Positions 43,770-55,468 of a stretch of 64,000 nt of DNA are shown piece by piece. The position numbers and the translations under genes were made by a program. Positions within the stretch are counted from its first letter, which is position 1. The number at the start of each line of letters is the position of its first letter. This DNA comes from Deinococcus planocerae (lineage in GTDB: Bacteria; Deinococcota; Deinococci; Deinococcales; Deinococcaceae), in assembly GCF_002869765.1 (NCBI RefSeq), contig NZ_PNOR01000016.1, positions 1-64,000 of the forward strand. Direction: 5' to 3'. The notes beneath the pieces are model-generated. The model ran no database searches and was not told where the DNA came from. It was given only the letters and a program-made list of their open reading frames with translations.

Positions 43770-44240
43770 TCAGTTCCAGGCGCTCAGGAGTTGCCGCAGC
43801 GTCACGACCTGCCCGAGGTGGTAGGCGTTGTGTTTCGCCACGTTGACGGCGAGCTTGTACCCGGCGGTCCAGCCGGGCTCGGTCGCCGTCGGGGGGAAGA
43901 TGACGCGGCGCAGCACGTCCGGGGATTCGGCGTGCCTCGACAGCGTGGCGAGGGTCTCCAGAAACGCCGTCACCAGCCCCGGCCATTCATCCTCGCCGAC
44001 CGCGCGCCAGTCGAGACGGGGGGGTGGCTCGCGGCCCTCAATCAGGTCGAGGTTGAAGAGCATGTTGGCCTGCATATGGGCCAAGATCTCGGCGATGGAG
44101 TGCGGCGCGCCCGGCAGGTGCCCGGCGGCGAGGCGCGCGTCCAGTCCGCCGAGGATGCGTTCGGGAGAGGCGAACTCGCTGTGGCCGAGCAGGAGCAGGA
44201 GGGTTTCGGGCGGCGGGCCGTCCAGCAGGTCCGGGGACAT
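43770..44240 (-). CDS. DinB-like protein
   Basis: A 156-residue four-helix bundle. The His residues at SIAEILAHMQANMLFNLDLI near residue 50 and VNVAKHNAYHLGQVVTLRQLL near 135 match DinB metal positions. It is distinct in sequence from the DinB-type protein at 41811-42365. Substrate unknown. The DNA-damage link of the family name comes from Bacillus dinB induction and does not prove a role here. ATG 44240. Confidence 0.82.
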   Translation of the reverse strand: MSPDLLDGPPPETLLLLLGHSEFASPERILGGLDARLAAGHLPGAPHSIAEILAHMQANMLFNLDLIEGREPPPRLDWRAVGEDEWPGLVTAFLETLATLSRHAESPDVLRRVIFPPTATEPGWTAGYKLAVNVAKHNAYHLGQVVTLRQLLSAWN

Positions 44241-44395
44241 GGCCGAGCATATCCACCCATCCGCCTGCGGGCATCGGCAAGAGGGCGGAGGGACTTTAGG
44301 GACGTGCCTTGTGACGGGGACGCAAGGAGGGAATGTCTAACTTGATGGGGTTTCGAAGTCCACCCCGTGCCGAGCCGCACGCCAAAGGAATCCTC

Positions 44396-44923
44396 ATGCG
44401 CACTCTCCCCATCCTTCTTCTCCTCGGCTCCCTGAGCCTGACGGCCTGCGGCGGCACGGGCACGACTGGCACCCCCAGGGCCACCGACGCCGGTGACCAG
44501 ACCAAGAGCACCGCAGAAGCCCTGATCCTCGGGCAGGTCAATGAGGCCCGCGCCCAATCACGTCTGTGTGGCGACCAGCGTTTCGAGGCCACCACGCCCG
44601 TCACCTGGAACGGCTATCTGGCAAAAGCGGCCCGCGCCCACGCCGCCGACATGGCGACCCGGGGCTTTTTCGACCATGTGAACCCCGACGGTAAGGACGT
44701 GCAGGAACGCACTGAGGCCGCCGGATACACGGGCTGGCAGGTCGTGGGCGAAAACCTCGCCGCCGGGTACGACGGTGAGCACGTGGTGGCCGCCTGGCTC
44801 GCCAGCCCCAGCCACTGCAAGACGCTGATGGACCCCCGGTTCAAGGAACTCGGCGTCGGGTACGTGAATGACCCCGCCAGCCCCAAGGGCACCTACTGGG
44901 TCGAGGACTTCGGCACGCGCTAA
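44396..44923 (+). CDS. CAP-domain (YkwD-type) lipoprotein
   Basis: A 175-residue exported protein. Signal peptide MRTLPILLLLGSLSLTACGG has a lipobox LTAC with Cys 18. A Gly/Thr linker leads to a CAP/SCP domain from about 45: VNEARAQSRLCG, LAKAARAHAADMATRGFFDHVNPDGKDV, GENLAAGYD, WLASPSHCKTLMDPRFKELGVGY. His and Glu of the CAP cavity are present, and the two outer Cys may form a disulfide. The role at the surface is unknown. ATG 44396 follows AAAGGA at 6-7 bases. Confidence 0.88.
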   Translation: MRTLPILLLLGSLSLTACGGTGTTGTPRATDAGDQTKSTAEALILGQVNEARAQSRLCGDQRFEATTPVTWNGYLAKAARAHAADMATRGFFDHVNPDGKDVQERTEAAGYTGWQVVGENLAAGYDGEHVVAAWLASPSHCKTLMDPRFKELGVGYVNDPASPKGTYWVEDFGTR

Positions 44924-44930
44924 ACAGGAG

Positions 44931-44973
44931 CGAGGGGGAGAGGCATGGGATAGCCGCCTCTCCCCCTCGTCCT
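44931..44973. terminator. Strong terminator between the CAP gene and livF
   Basis: CGAGGGGGAGAGGC (44931-44944) pairs perfectly with GCCTCTCCCCCTCG (44956-44969), then TCCTT. Both flanking genes end here. Confidence 0.75.
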
Positions 44974-44980
44974 TCGCGCC

Positions 44981-45690
44981 TCACCCCCCCAGGTAGGCGT
45001 GCAGCACCCGCTCGTCGTTCACGAGCTGCGCGCTGTCCCCCTGCAAGGTCAGTTGCCCGGCGTCCAGCACATAGGTCCGGTGGCTCTGCCCCATCGCCAG
45101 CCGCGCGTTCTGCTCGACGAGGAGGATGGTCGTCCCTGACTCGTTCAGGCTGCGGATGATGGCGAAGATTTCGCGGACGATCAGGGGCGCCAGTCCCAGC
45201 GAGGGCTCGTCGAGGAGGAGCAGGCGGGGGCGGCTCATCAGCGCTCGGGCGATGGCGAGCATCTGCTGTTCGCCGCCCGAGAGCGTCCCGGCCAGTTGGC
45301 CCCGCCGCTCACCCAGCCGGGGAAACCGCTCGTACATCTGCCGGATGTCCGCCCTCACCTCCGCCGCGTTCCGCCGCGTGTAGGCCCCCAGCTCCAGGTT
45401 GTCCTCCACGCTCTGCCGGGCGAGGACCTGCCGCCCCTCGGGGCTCTGCGCGATGCCCAGCCGCACCGCCTCGTCGGGGGGCAGGCGAGTGAGGTCGCGG
45501 CCCGCGAAGGTGATGCGGCCCTCGCGCGGGCGCACGAGGCGGGATACCGCGCGCAGGGTGGTCGTCTTCCCCGCCCCGTTCGCGCCGATCAGGGTGACGA
45601 CCTCGCCCTCATCGACATGCAGGCTCAGGCCGCGCACCGCCTGGACGCCGCCGTAATTCACGCTCAGGTTCTCGATCTGCAACAGCGCCA

Positions 45691-45694
<4 letters not shown>
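44981..45694 (-). CDS. livF: Branched-chain amino acid ABC transporter ATPase LivF
   Basis: A 237-residue ABC subunit. Walker A GANGAGKTT near residue 37, Q-loop, signature TLSGGEQQMLAIARAL near 135, Walker B LLLLDEPSLGL near 157 and the H-loop region. LivF with LivG powers import of Leu, Ile and Val. ATG 45694 overlaps the livG stop by 4 bases. It is the last gene of the livHMGF run. Confidence 0.95.
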
Positions 45695-46466
<772 letters not shown>

Positions 46467-46470
<4 letters not shown>

Positions 46471-47408
46471 GACCCTCCTCCCGGTGCCTCAACCACGACG
46501 GGGACGGACGGCGGGCGGCGGGGAGGCGGGGGGCGGCGGACACCTTGCAGGGCCCCCACGATCCCCTGCGGCAGGTACAGGCTCGCCACGACGAGCACGA
46601 GGCCGTTGATGACCAGCCGCCAGTCGGCCAGGAAGCGCAGCACCTCGGGCACCGCGGTCAGGAGTGCGCCGCCCACCACTGGGCCCCAGATGTTGCGCGA
46701 GCCGCCGATCAAGACGAAGGCGAGAATGGCGATGGAGGCGTCGAAGGTGCCCTGCTTGGCGTTCCAGGTGTTCAGGAAGGGGGCACTCATCGCGCCCACG
46801 ATCCCCGCCAGCACCGCGCCGATCACGAAGGCGAGGACCTTGTAGCGCGTCGGCGGCACGCCCATCGCGTCGGCGGCGAGTTCGTCCTCGCGGATCGCGC
46901 GGAAGGCCCGCCCCACCCGCGAGCGTTCGAGCTGCCGCGCGAAGAGCAGGGTGAGGATCAGCAGCGGCCCGAAGAGCCAGATGTACTGCCAGCGGTCCTG
47001 GAAGCCGAACGCCTGCGGGATGCCGAAGATGCCGATGGCCCCGCCCGTGATCTCCAGGTTCAGGCTCACCACCCGCAGGATTTCGACGAACGCGATGGTC
47101 GCCAGGGCGAGGTAGATACCGCGCAGCCGCAGGGCGGGGATGCCCACGACAAGGCCGAGCAGCCCGCAGATCAGCGCCGCCGCGAGCCAGGTGAGCGGGA
47201 AGAGAGCCCCTCCCAGCGACTCGCGCAGGCCCGCGAAGGCCGGATTGGTGAGCAGAATGGCGGCGACGTACCCTCCCACCGCGTAGAAGCCGGGGCTGGC
47301 GAGGCTGAGCTGCCCGGCCTGGAGCGGGAAGTACAGGCTCAGGCCCAGCAGGCCCGCCTGCACCATCGTGACAATCAGGAAGCCGTACTGGGCGAGGAAG
47401 TCTCCCAT
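46467..47408 (-). CDS. livM: Branched-chain amino acid ABC transporter permease LivM
   Basis: A 313-residue membrane permease with eight to ten hydrophobic segments. LivM hallmarks are SLASPGFYAVGGYVAA, LRLRGIYLALATIAFVEI and GRAFRAIREDELAADAMGV (the ATPase-coupling loop, near residue 210). The C-terminus ends in a proline-rich tail (RRPPPPRRPPS). ATG 47408 lies one base after the livH stop, so the two are co-translated. The pore forms with LivH. Confidence 0.93.
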
Positions 47409-47409
47409 A

Positions 47410-48384
47410 TCAGACCTTCTGAATCTGCACGCGGCCCAGCAGACCCTGCGGGCGCACGAGGAGGATGACGAAGAGCAGAGCGAAGGCCACCGCGTCCTTG
47501 TAGGCGCTGTAATCGGCGGGCACGAACGCCTCCGCGAGCCCAATCACGAGGCCGCCCACCACGGCGCCGGGGATGCTCCCCAGCCCGCCGAGCACGATGA
47601 CGGCCAGACCCTTGAGCCCGTACGTCACCCCGAAGTACGGCCCCGCCACCCCGAACGCCGTGCCGACGAGCGTGCCTGCCAGGCCGCCCAGGAAGCCCGA
47701 CAGGAAGAAGGTGATCAGGATGAAGCGGTCCACGCTGATGCCGAGGAGGCTCGCCGTGCCCGGACTTTCCGCCACCGCCCGCAGCGCCTTGCCCACCTTC
47801 GTCCGCCCGATCACGTACCCCAGCACCGCCAGCATCGCCAGGCTGACGGCGAAGATGATGATCTGCACGGTGCGGACGATGACGACCCGCTCGCCGATCT
47901 GGAAGCTCAGCGCTGGCCGCACCTCCCCGTAGGCGTCGGAGGGGAAGTTGTAGATTTCGGCGCCCACGAGGAGCTGAATCAGGTTCACGATGACGAGCGC
48001 CACGCCCAGGCTGCTGACCAGCGCGAGGAGGGGGTCGGCGCCCCTCGCCCGCATGGGCCGGAAGGCCAACCGCTCGACGAGCACGGCGACGAGGCCTGCC
48101 ACCGTCGCCCCGATCAGGGTCGCCAGCGCGAAGGCCCACGGGTTTCCCGAGAGCGGCGAGCCCTGCGGGAAGAGGTTGACCCCCTTGAGAAGCCCGTTGT
48201 TCTCGAACTGCCCGACGACGAGCGTGTAGGTGAAATACGCCCCGAGCGTGAAGACCGCCCCGTGCGCGAAGTTGATGATGCCCAGAATCGAGAAGACGAG
48301 CGTGTACCCCAGCGCGAAGATCGCGTACACGCTGCCGATGGCGAGACCGTTGAGGAGGTTCTGGAGGAGTTGGCTGGCTTCCAC
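47410..48384 (-). CDS. livH: Branched-chain amino acid ABC transporter permease LivH
   Basis: A 324-residue permease. The opening NLLNGLAIGSVYAIFALGYT, LGIINFAHGAVFTLGAY and the coupling loop GKALRAVAESPGTASLLGI near residue 205 are typical. It forms the pore with LivM. ATG 48384 follows a weak GGG stretch. A 90-base gap with a perfect 19-base inverted repeat separates it from livJ, which likely allows differential expression. Confidence 0.94.
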   Translation of the reverse strand: MEASQLLQNLLNGLAIGSVYAIFALGYTLVFSILGIINFAHGAVFTLGAYFTYTLVVGQFENNGLLKGVNLFPQGSPLSGNPWAFALATLIGATVAGLVAVLVERLAFRPMRARGADPLLALVSSLGVALVIVNLIQLLVGAEIYNFPSDAYGEVRPALSFQIGERVVIVRTVQIIIFAVSLAMLAVLGYVIGRTKVGKALRAVAESPGTASLLGISVDRFILITFFLSGFLGGLAGTLVGTAFGVAGPYFGVTYGLKGLAVIVLGGLGSIPGAVVGGLVIGLAEAFVPADYSAYKDAVAFALLFVILLVRPQGLLGRVQIQKV

Positions 48385-48408
48385 GGTGGCCCTTTCTGCG
48401 AGGGGCGT

Positions 48409-48462
48409 TCAGCCGTCAGCCGTCAGCGATCAGCTCTTTTCCTGCTGACGGCTGACGGCTGA
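48409..48462. repeat. Perfect 19-bp inverted repeat of CAGCCGT units between livJ and livH
   Basis: TCAGCCGTCAGCCGTCAGC (48409-48427) and its exact complement (48444-48462) flank a 16-base loop. Flanking bases extend the stem a little further. Each arm is built of tandem CGTCAGC units, and the loop begins with GATCAGC, another variant. Located in the only wide gap within the liv genes, it could attenuate transcription or protect livJ mRNA. Related words occur near 20186, 37208 and 37280. Confidence 0.8.
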
Positions 48463-48473
48463 GCGCTGCGGGC

Positions 48474-49631
48474 TTACTTCAGGAACACGAACGAGCCCGT
48501 CCGCGCGTCTTTCATCTTGATCTGCGCGACGTAGAAGTCCTTTTGGATGATCTCGCCGTCCTTGTCGAAGCGCAGTTCACCCAGGGGCGTGTTGTACCGC
48601 CCGGCCAGAATCTGCTTGTTCAGGGCCGTGCGCAGTTCACCCAGGTCCCACTGGGCGAGCTTCTTCTTGCGGTCGAGGGCCCTCAAGGCTTCGACCATGA
48701 CCTGCACGCCCGCGTAGGCCTGGGCGGCGAACTGGGGCGGGTCCTTCTTGTACTGGGCGCGGTATTCCTTCACGAAGACCTGATTGGCCGCGCTGGGTTG
48801 GGCCGGGCTGTACGCCTGCGCGATGATGATGCCGTCGCAGTAGCGCTGGCACACCGAAAAGATGTTGGAGGTGTTCAGCCCGTTGCCGCCGATGATCAAT
48901 CCCTTGTACCCGAGCTGCCGGAGCTGCTTGACGAGATTGCCGCCGTCCGCCGCGAGGCCCGAGACGATCACGAGGTCCACGCCCGCGTTCAGCACCGCCG
49001 TCACCTGGGTGGTGAAGTCGGTGTCCGTCGTCTGGAACTTCTGCACGGTGGCGACGTTCAGGCCCTGCGCCTTGGCCGTCTCCTGGAAGGTGCCCGTCTC
49101 CGAGGTCGAGAAGGCGTCGTTTTGCGCGTACAGCACGGCGACCTTCTTGATCTTGGGATCGAGCCTCAGCGCCTGCCGGATCGCGTTCGGCGCCACCACC
49201 GCGACGGGAGCGGACACCCGGGCCACGAACTCCCCGATCTGCGGGATGCCCTTGGCGGTGTTGCTCGGCCCCAGCACGGGCACCTTGGCCCGCTCCGCGA
49301 TGGGGTCGGCGGCGAAGGCCTGCTGCGAGAGGGTCGGCCCCACGATCCCGACCACGTTCTCCTTCGTGATCAGGTTCTGGAAGGCGTTGATCGCGCTGTT
49401 CTCGTCGCCCGCCGCGTCCTGGAAGACGAGCCGGATGGGCGTGCCGTTGATGCCACCTCGGGCGTTCAGGAACTTCTCGGCGAAGCGCGCCCCGATCACC
49501 TGCTCCTGCCCGAGCAGGGCCGTGTTGCTCGTCTGGGCGACGGCGATGCCGATGGGCACGGGCGTGGCGACCTTCTGCGCCTGCGCGGCGGCGAGCAGAC
49601 CGAGGGTCAGGGTCAAGGCCAGTCGTTTCAT
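48474..49631 (-). CDS. livJ: Branched-chain amino acid-binding protein LivJ
   Basis: A 385-residue periplasmic-type solute receptor. Signal peptide MKRLALTLTLGLLAAAQAQ is followed by a type-I binding fold of two lobes: VPIGIAVAQTSNTALLGQE, ITKENVVGIVGPTLSQQAFA, VAVLYAQNDAFSTSETG and YKGLIIGGNGLNT. It captures branched-chain amino acids for LivHMGF. ATG 49631 follows a full AGGAGG at 7 bases, one of the strongest sites here. An acyl-CoA dehydrogenase gene lies upstream in the same direction, beyond a hairpin. Confidence 0.93.
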   Translation of the reverse strand: MKRLALTLTLGLLAAAQAQKVATPVPIGIAVAQTSNTALLGQEQVIGARFAEKFLNARGGINGTPIRLVFQDAAGDENSAINAFQNLITKENVVGIVGPTLSQQAFAADPIAERAKVPVLGPSNTAKGIPQIGEFVARVSAPVAVVAPNAIRQALRLDPKIKKVAVLYAQNDAFSTSETGTFQETAKAQGLNVATVQKFQTTDTDFTTQVTAVLNAGVDLVIVSGLAADGGNLVKQLRQLGYKGLIIGGNGLNTSNIFSVCQRYCDGIIIAQAYSPAQPSAANQVFVKEYRAQYKKDPPQFAAQAYAGVQVMVEALRALDRKKKLAQWDLGELRTALNKQILAGRYNTPLGELRFDKDGEIIQKDFYVAQIKMKDARTGSFVFLK

Positions 49632-49737
49632 GTGGTTCCTCCTGGGCAGTTCCTCTTCGGTGGGGTGGTGCGCCCGTGAAGCTGAGTTTAGGGTGCGCTC
49701 ACTATCCGGTGGGGAAAGGGGGAAGTCAAGCCGAAAT

Positions 49738-49772
49738 GTAAGAGAGGCAGACCGTCTGGCCTGCCCCTCTTC
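49738..49772 (-). terminator. Hairpin between the acyl-CoA dehydrogenase gene and livJ
   Basis: On the minus strand AAGAGGGGCAG pairs with CTGCCTCTCTT with one bulge or G-U pair, then ACATTT. It probably ends the dehydrogenase transcript and isolates livJ. Confidence 0.55.
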
Positions 49773-49787
49773 GCCCCGCCGCGGCAC

Positions 49788-50927
<1,140 letters not shown>

Positions 50928-51070
50928 AGGGGCTCCTCGGCGCGGCCCGGGGCATGGGCGGGAACCCTCGCCCCGGCGAAATGGGAATCTCTGGACTGGG
51001 TTCAATTTACCACGCGTGCGCGCGGGAGCGCAGGCACGCCGCCGCTTCCCGGAGGCTTAGGCTGGGTCCC

Positions 51071-51730
51071 ATGGCCGCCCCCACCCTCACCCTGCGCCCG
51101 GTGGTGCCCGCCGACCGGCAGGCGCTGGCCCGCGTCGCTTACGAGACGGCCTACTTCGGGGAGAGTGCCGCGCGCTTTTTCCCCTCGCGCCCGCTCTTCG
51201 CCGCCCTGTGGGTCGCGCCGTATCTCACGCCGGGAGGGGGCGGCCTCGGCTTCGTGGCCGAGCGGGAGGGGGGCGAGGTCGTCGGGTACATCCTGGGGAG
51301 CGTGGACCCGAGACGGTATTCGCTGGCCCTCGCCGGGCAGGTGCCGGGGCTGCTCGGGCGGCTGGTGACGGGGCGGTTGCCGGGCGCATGGCCCTCGCTG
51401 CGCTACCTGCTGCGCTCGACGCTCTACGGGGTGCCGCATCCGCCCGCCGACCTCTACCCGGCCCACCTCCACCTCAACCTGCTCGCGTCGGCGCGGGGGC
51501 TGGGAGCGGGGGGGGCGCTCCTCGACGCCTACCTCTCCGAGCTGCGGGCGCGGCGGGTGCCCGGCGTCCAGCTCTCGACGACCCGGCGCAACGTCGCCGC
51601 CCTTCACCTGTACGAGCGGCGCGGCTTCCGGGTCTGGGCGGCGCGGCGCACACCGCTCTGGACGCCCTGGACCGGGCAGGCGGAGGAGCAGGTCACCATG
51701 GCCCTCGACCTCACGAGGGGGCGGGCGTGA
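51071..51730 (+). CDS. GNAT-family N-acetyltransferase
   Basis: A 219-residue acetyltransferase. It shows LTLRPVVPADRQALARVAYETAYFGESA, then GFVAEREGGEVVGYILGSVDP, the acetyl-CoA loop LLASARGLGAGGALLDAYLSELR near residue 150 and the C-terminal STTRRNVAALHLYERRGFRV. The substrate is not known. ATG 51071 lies 7 bases after TAGGCT. The end overlaps the DedA-type gene by 4 bases. Confidence 0.88.
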   Translation: MAAPTLTLRPVVPADRQALARVAYETAYFGESAARFFPSRPLFAALWVAPYLTPGGGGLGFVAEREGGEVVGYILGSVDPRRYSLALAGQVPGLLGRLVTGRLPGAWPSLRYLLRSTLYGVPHPPADLYPAHLHLNLLASARGLGAGGALLDAYLSELRARRVPGVQLSTTRRNVAALHLYERRGFRVWAARRTPLWTPWTGQAEEQVTMALDLTRGRA

Positions 51731-52347
51731 CGCCCGAGCTGCCCGCGTGGCTCACGGCGCTCGACCCGGCGTGGTTGAACGCGGCGACCCTGGGGCTGAT
51801 GTTCGTGGAGGGGGCGGGGGTGCCCGGCATTCCCGGCATCCTGCCCATGTTGGCGCAGGCGGCCCTGATCAGCGCGGGGGCCACGAGCTACCCCGAGGCG
51901 GTGCTGTGGGGGGCGCTGGGCAACTTCCTGGGAAGCCTCGCGGGGTATGCACTCGGCGCAGAGATTCTGGAGCGGCTGCCCGCACGCTGGCGAGAGCGGA
52001 TGGAGACCCCCCGGGTCCGGCGCCTGACCGCCCACGCCGGGCCGCTCCTGATCGTGCTCAGCCGCAGCGTCGGGTCGCTGCGCACGCCCGTGACGTGGAC
52101 CGCCCGCGCCCTCGGCGTGCGCCCCGCTCCCTTCACCCTCTGGGCGCTCGTCGGGGCCGTGCTGCACGTCGGCCTCTGGCAGTACCTCCTGTGGAAGTCC
52201 GGGGAGGCCGCGCTGCGGTACGTCCGGCGGGCGGAGGCGGACTTGACACCTGTCCTGCTGCTCGCCGCCCTGGGTGCGGCGCTGTGGTGGGGAGTGCGGC
52301 GGCTGAGGGGCCGGAGGGAGGATGGGACCGGGAGCCCCCCGGCGTAG
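51727..52347 (+). CDS. DedA-family membrane protein
   Basis: A 206-residue protein. The DedA pattern is recognisable in VEGAGVPGIPGILPMLAQAALIS (residues about 24-46), ALGNFLGSLAGYALG near 62, and LLIVLSRSVGSLRTPVTWTARAL near 105-127, the half-helix/Arg motif of flippase-like members. The C-terminal tail is Arg-rich. DedA proteins handle lipid carriers or membrane stress. GTG 51727 overlaps the acetyltransferase stop (GTGA). Confidence 0.85.
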   Translation: MTPELPAWLTALDPAWLNAATLGLMFVEGAGVPGIPGILPMLAQAALISAGATSYPEAVLWGALGNFLGSLAGYALGAEILERLPARWRERMETPRVRRLTAHAGPLLIVLSRSVGSLRTPVTWTARALGVRPAPFTLWALVGAVLHVGLWQYLLWKSGEAALRYVRRAEADLTPVLLLAALGAALWWGVRRLRGRREDGTGSPPA

Positions 52348-52377
52348 GTCGTCCGCCCCCGACCTTCACGAAAGGTT

Positions 52378-52383
52378 TATGAT
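52378..52383 (+). promoter_or_regulatory. -10 box of the MFS gene
   Basis: TATGAT ends 6 bases before GTG 52390; leaderless arrangement. Confidence 0.6.
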
Positions 52384-52389
52384 CGGGCG

Positions 52390-53658
52390 GTGAGCGAGCC
52401 GACCGCCCCGAGTTCCCGAACACAGAGGCTCTTTTACGGCTGGGTGGTGGTGGCGGTGACGGTGCTGGCCCTGCTGGTCGCGGCGGGGGCACGCTCGGCG
52501 CCCGGCGTGTTTCTGGTGCCGATGGAGGAGTCGCTGGGCCTGAGCCGTTCCACGCTGTCTCTGTCCGTCAGCCTGGGCCTGCTCGTCTTCGGACTCGCCG
52601 CTCCCCTCTCGGGCCGCCTGATGGACCGCTTCGGGCCGCGCCGGGTCGCCACCGTGGGCCTCGTGCTCGTGGCGCTGAGCTTCGCGCTGACCACCCTCTC
52701 GCGCTCGGCCCTGGGGCTGCACCTGACCTGGGGGCTGCTGAGCGGCCTGGGCACGGGGCTGGTCGGCAGCGTCCTGGGGGCGACCGTGGCGACCCGCTGG
52801 TTCGTGCGGCGCCGCGGGCTCGTGACGGGCATCTTCGGCGCGGCGACGAGCGCGGGGCAACTGCTGTTCATCCCCCTGCTCACGGGCTGGGCGCAGCATC
52901 TGGGCTGGACGGGCGGCATCTGGATCGTCGCGGCGGTGGCGCTCGTGCTCGTCCCCCTGGTGTGGTGGCTGCTGCGCGACAGCCCGGCGCAGGTGGGGCT
53001 CAGGCCCGACGACGACCCGGTGACGGCGGGCGCCCCGGCCCAGACCGCCCCACAACCCGACGCCCGGGTGATGGCGCGGGCGGTGCGGCACCGCGATTTC
53101 TGGCTGCTGGCGGCGACCTTCTTCGTCTGCGGGGCGACGAGCAACGGGATCATCGGCACGCACTTTATCGCGTACTGCGGGGACTTGGGCCTGACGCCGG
53201 GCTTCGCGGCGGGGATGCTGGCGGTGATGGGGGCCTTCAACTTCGTGGGCACGCTCGCCAGCGGGTACTTCACCGACCGGGTGGACCCGCGCTTCCTGCT
53301 GGGGATGTACTACGCCTTCCGGGGGGTCAGCCTCGCGCTCCTGCCCTTCGTGCCGCCGGGCTACAGCCTGACCCTCTTCGCGGTGCTCTTCGGCCTCGAC
53401 TACATCGCCACCGTGCCGCCCACCATCGCGCTGACCGCCGACACCTTCGGGCGGGCGAACGTGGGCACCGTGTACGGCTGGATTTTCTGCTCCCATCAGG
53501 TCGGCGCGGCGCTGGCCTCGTGGCTGGGCGGCGTCAGCCGGGACGCCCTGGGGAGCTACAGCGCGGCGATGATCGCGGCGGCGATCTTGGCGGGGGCGGC
53601 GGCGGTGCTGGCGCTGGGGGTGACGGCGCCCGCGCGGCGGGTCCAGGCGACCCGGTAA
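52390..53658 (+). CDS. MFS transporter, monocarboxylate/oxalate-formate type
   Basis: A 422-residue major-facilitator protein with twelve hydrophobic helices. It has an MFS loop GRLMDRFGPRRVATVG near residue 77 and the matching ASGYFTDRVDPRFLLG in the second half, and an N-terminal FYGWVVVAVTVLALLVAAG typical of the monocarboxylate/OFA group. The substrate is unknown. GTG 52390 follows the -10 at 6 bases. Confidence 0.88.
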   Translation: MSEPTAPSSRTQRLFYGWVVVAVTVLALLVAAGARSAPGVFLVPMEESLGLSRSTLSLSVSLGLLVFGLAAPLSGRLMDRFGPRRVATVGLVLVALSFALTTLSRSALGLHLTWGLLSGLGTGLVGSVLGATVATRWFVRRRGLVTGIFGAATSAGQLLFIPLLTGWAQHLGWTGGIWIVAAVALVLVPLVWWLLRDSPAQVGLRPDDDPVTAGAPAQTAPQPDARVMARAVRHRDFWLLAATFFVCGATSNGIIGTHFIAYCGDLGLTPGFAAGMLAVMGAFNFVGTLASGYFTDRVDPRFLLGMYYAFRGVSLALLPFVPPGYSLTLFAVLFGLDYIATVPPTIALTADTFGRANVGTVYGWIFCSHQVGAALASWLGGVSRDALGSYSAAMIAAAILAGAAAVLALGVTAPARRVQATR

Positions 53659-53662
53659 CTGG

Positions 53663-54202
53663 TCACTTTGAGCGAGGCAGGAGGGAACCAAAATCGGCAA
53701 GAACGCGCTGCACAAATAACCCTTTTCGGGCTGTGTACTCTGTACGGCTTCCCGAGTGCTGCTGAGCAAGCACCGTTTTCATTTGCTGGTACTCGTCGCG
53801 TAGGTCAGGGCGCTGTCGTAAGACATCACGAAAAATCAGGTATTCACTCCATTTCCGGTGGCTGAGAGGCAGGAGATGCACGTAATGTGTGCGTGCGTCG
53901 TCCGTACCCTTAGCGAAGAAATACTCTCCCCAGCCTTCCCTATCACCGAAGGACGTATATCCGAGTTGTTGTAGAGGACGGACGCAAGCATACATTTGGG
54001 CTACATATTGCACAGCTACAGTGAGGTCAAGGATAGGTTTGCCTGCAAGACCCGGAACACTCGTGCTTCCCACATGTTGAATATCGAGGACAAGGGAACC
54101 GAGAGCTTGCTGCACCCTGGCGCGTTCTTCTTCAAAAAGGGTGGGATAGTTCTCCGACGAAGGGCGCAGCTCGACGATCCCCCGCTTGAGTCCGAGTGTC
54201 AT
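53663..54202 (-). CDS. GrpB/UPF0157-family protein
   Basis: A 179-residue protein of the nucleotidyltransferase-like GrpB family. Visible are YPTLFEEERARVQQALG, the motif HVGSTSVPGLAGKPILDLTVAV near residue 43, and YVHLLPLSHRKWSEYLIFRDVL near 106. A reaction is not established. GC is strikingly lower than in the MFS and FemAB-type genes beside it, suggesting transfer. ATG 54202 lies 6 bases after TACACT. Confidence 0.88.
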   Translation of the reverse strand: MTLGLKRGIVELRPSSENYPTLFEEERARVQQALGSLVLDIQHVGSTSVPGLAGKPILDLTVAVQYVAQMYACVRPLQQLGYTSFGDREGWGEYFFAKGTDDARTHYVHLLPLSHRKWSEYLIFRDVLRQRPDLRDEYQQMKTVLAQQHSGSRTEYTARKGLFVQRVLADFGSLLPRSK

Positions 54203-54292
54203 AACGTCAGTGTAGGCTCATGCTTTTGGTTCAGCAACAGCATCTGTTCTGAAAAATCCGCTCTGAACGGAAAAGGAAGTGGCAGAGTACAA

Positions 54293-55357
<1,065 letters not shown>

Positions 55358-55468
55358 CGGGGGGGATTGTAGCAGGGGCGGGGAAGTCGTCAGGACGGGG
55401 AGAGCCGCGCCCCCGCCGCCCGGCCCTGACGACGGATTTCCGGCGGCGGGGGACGCTAGAGTGGGCGG

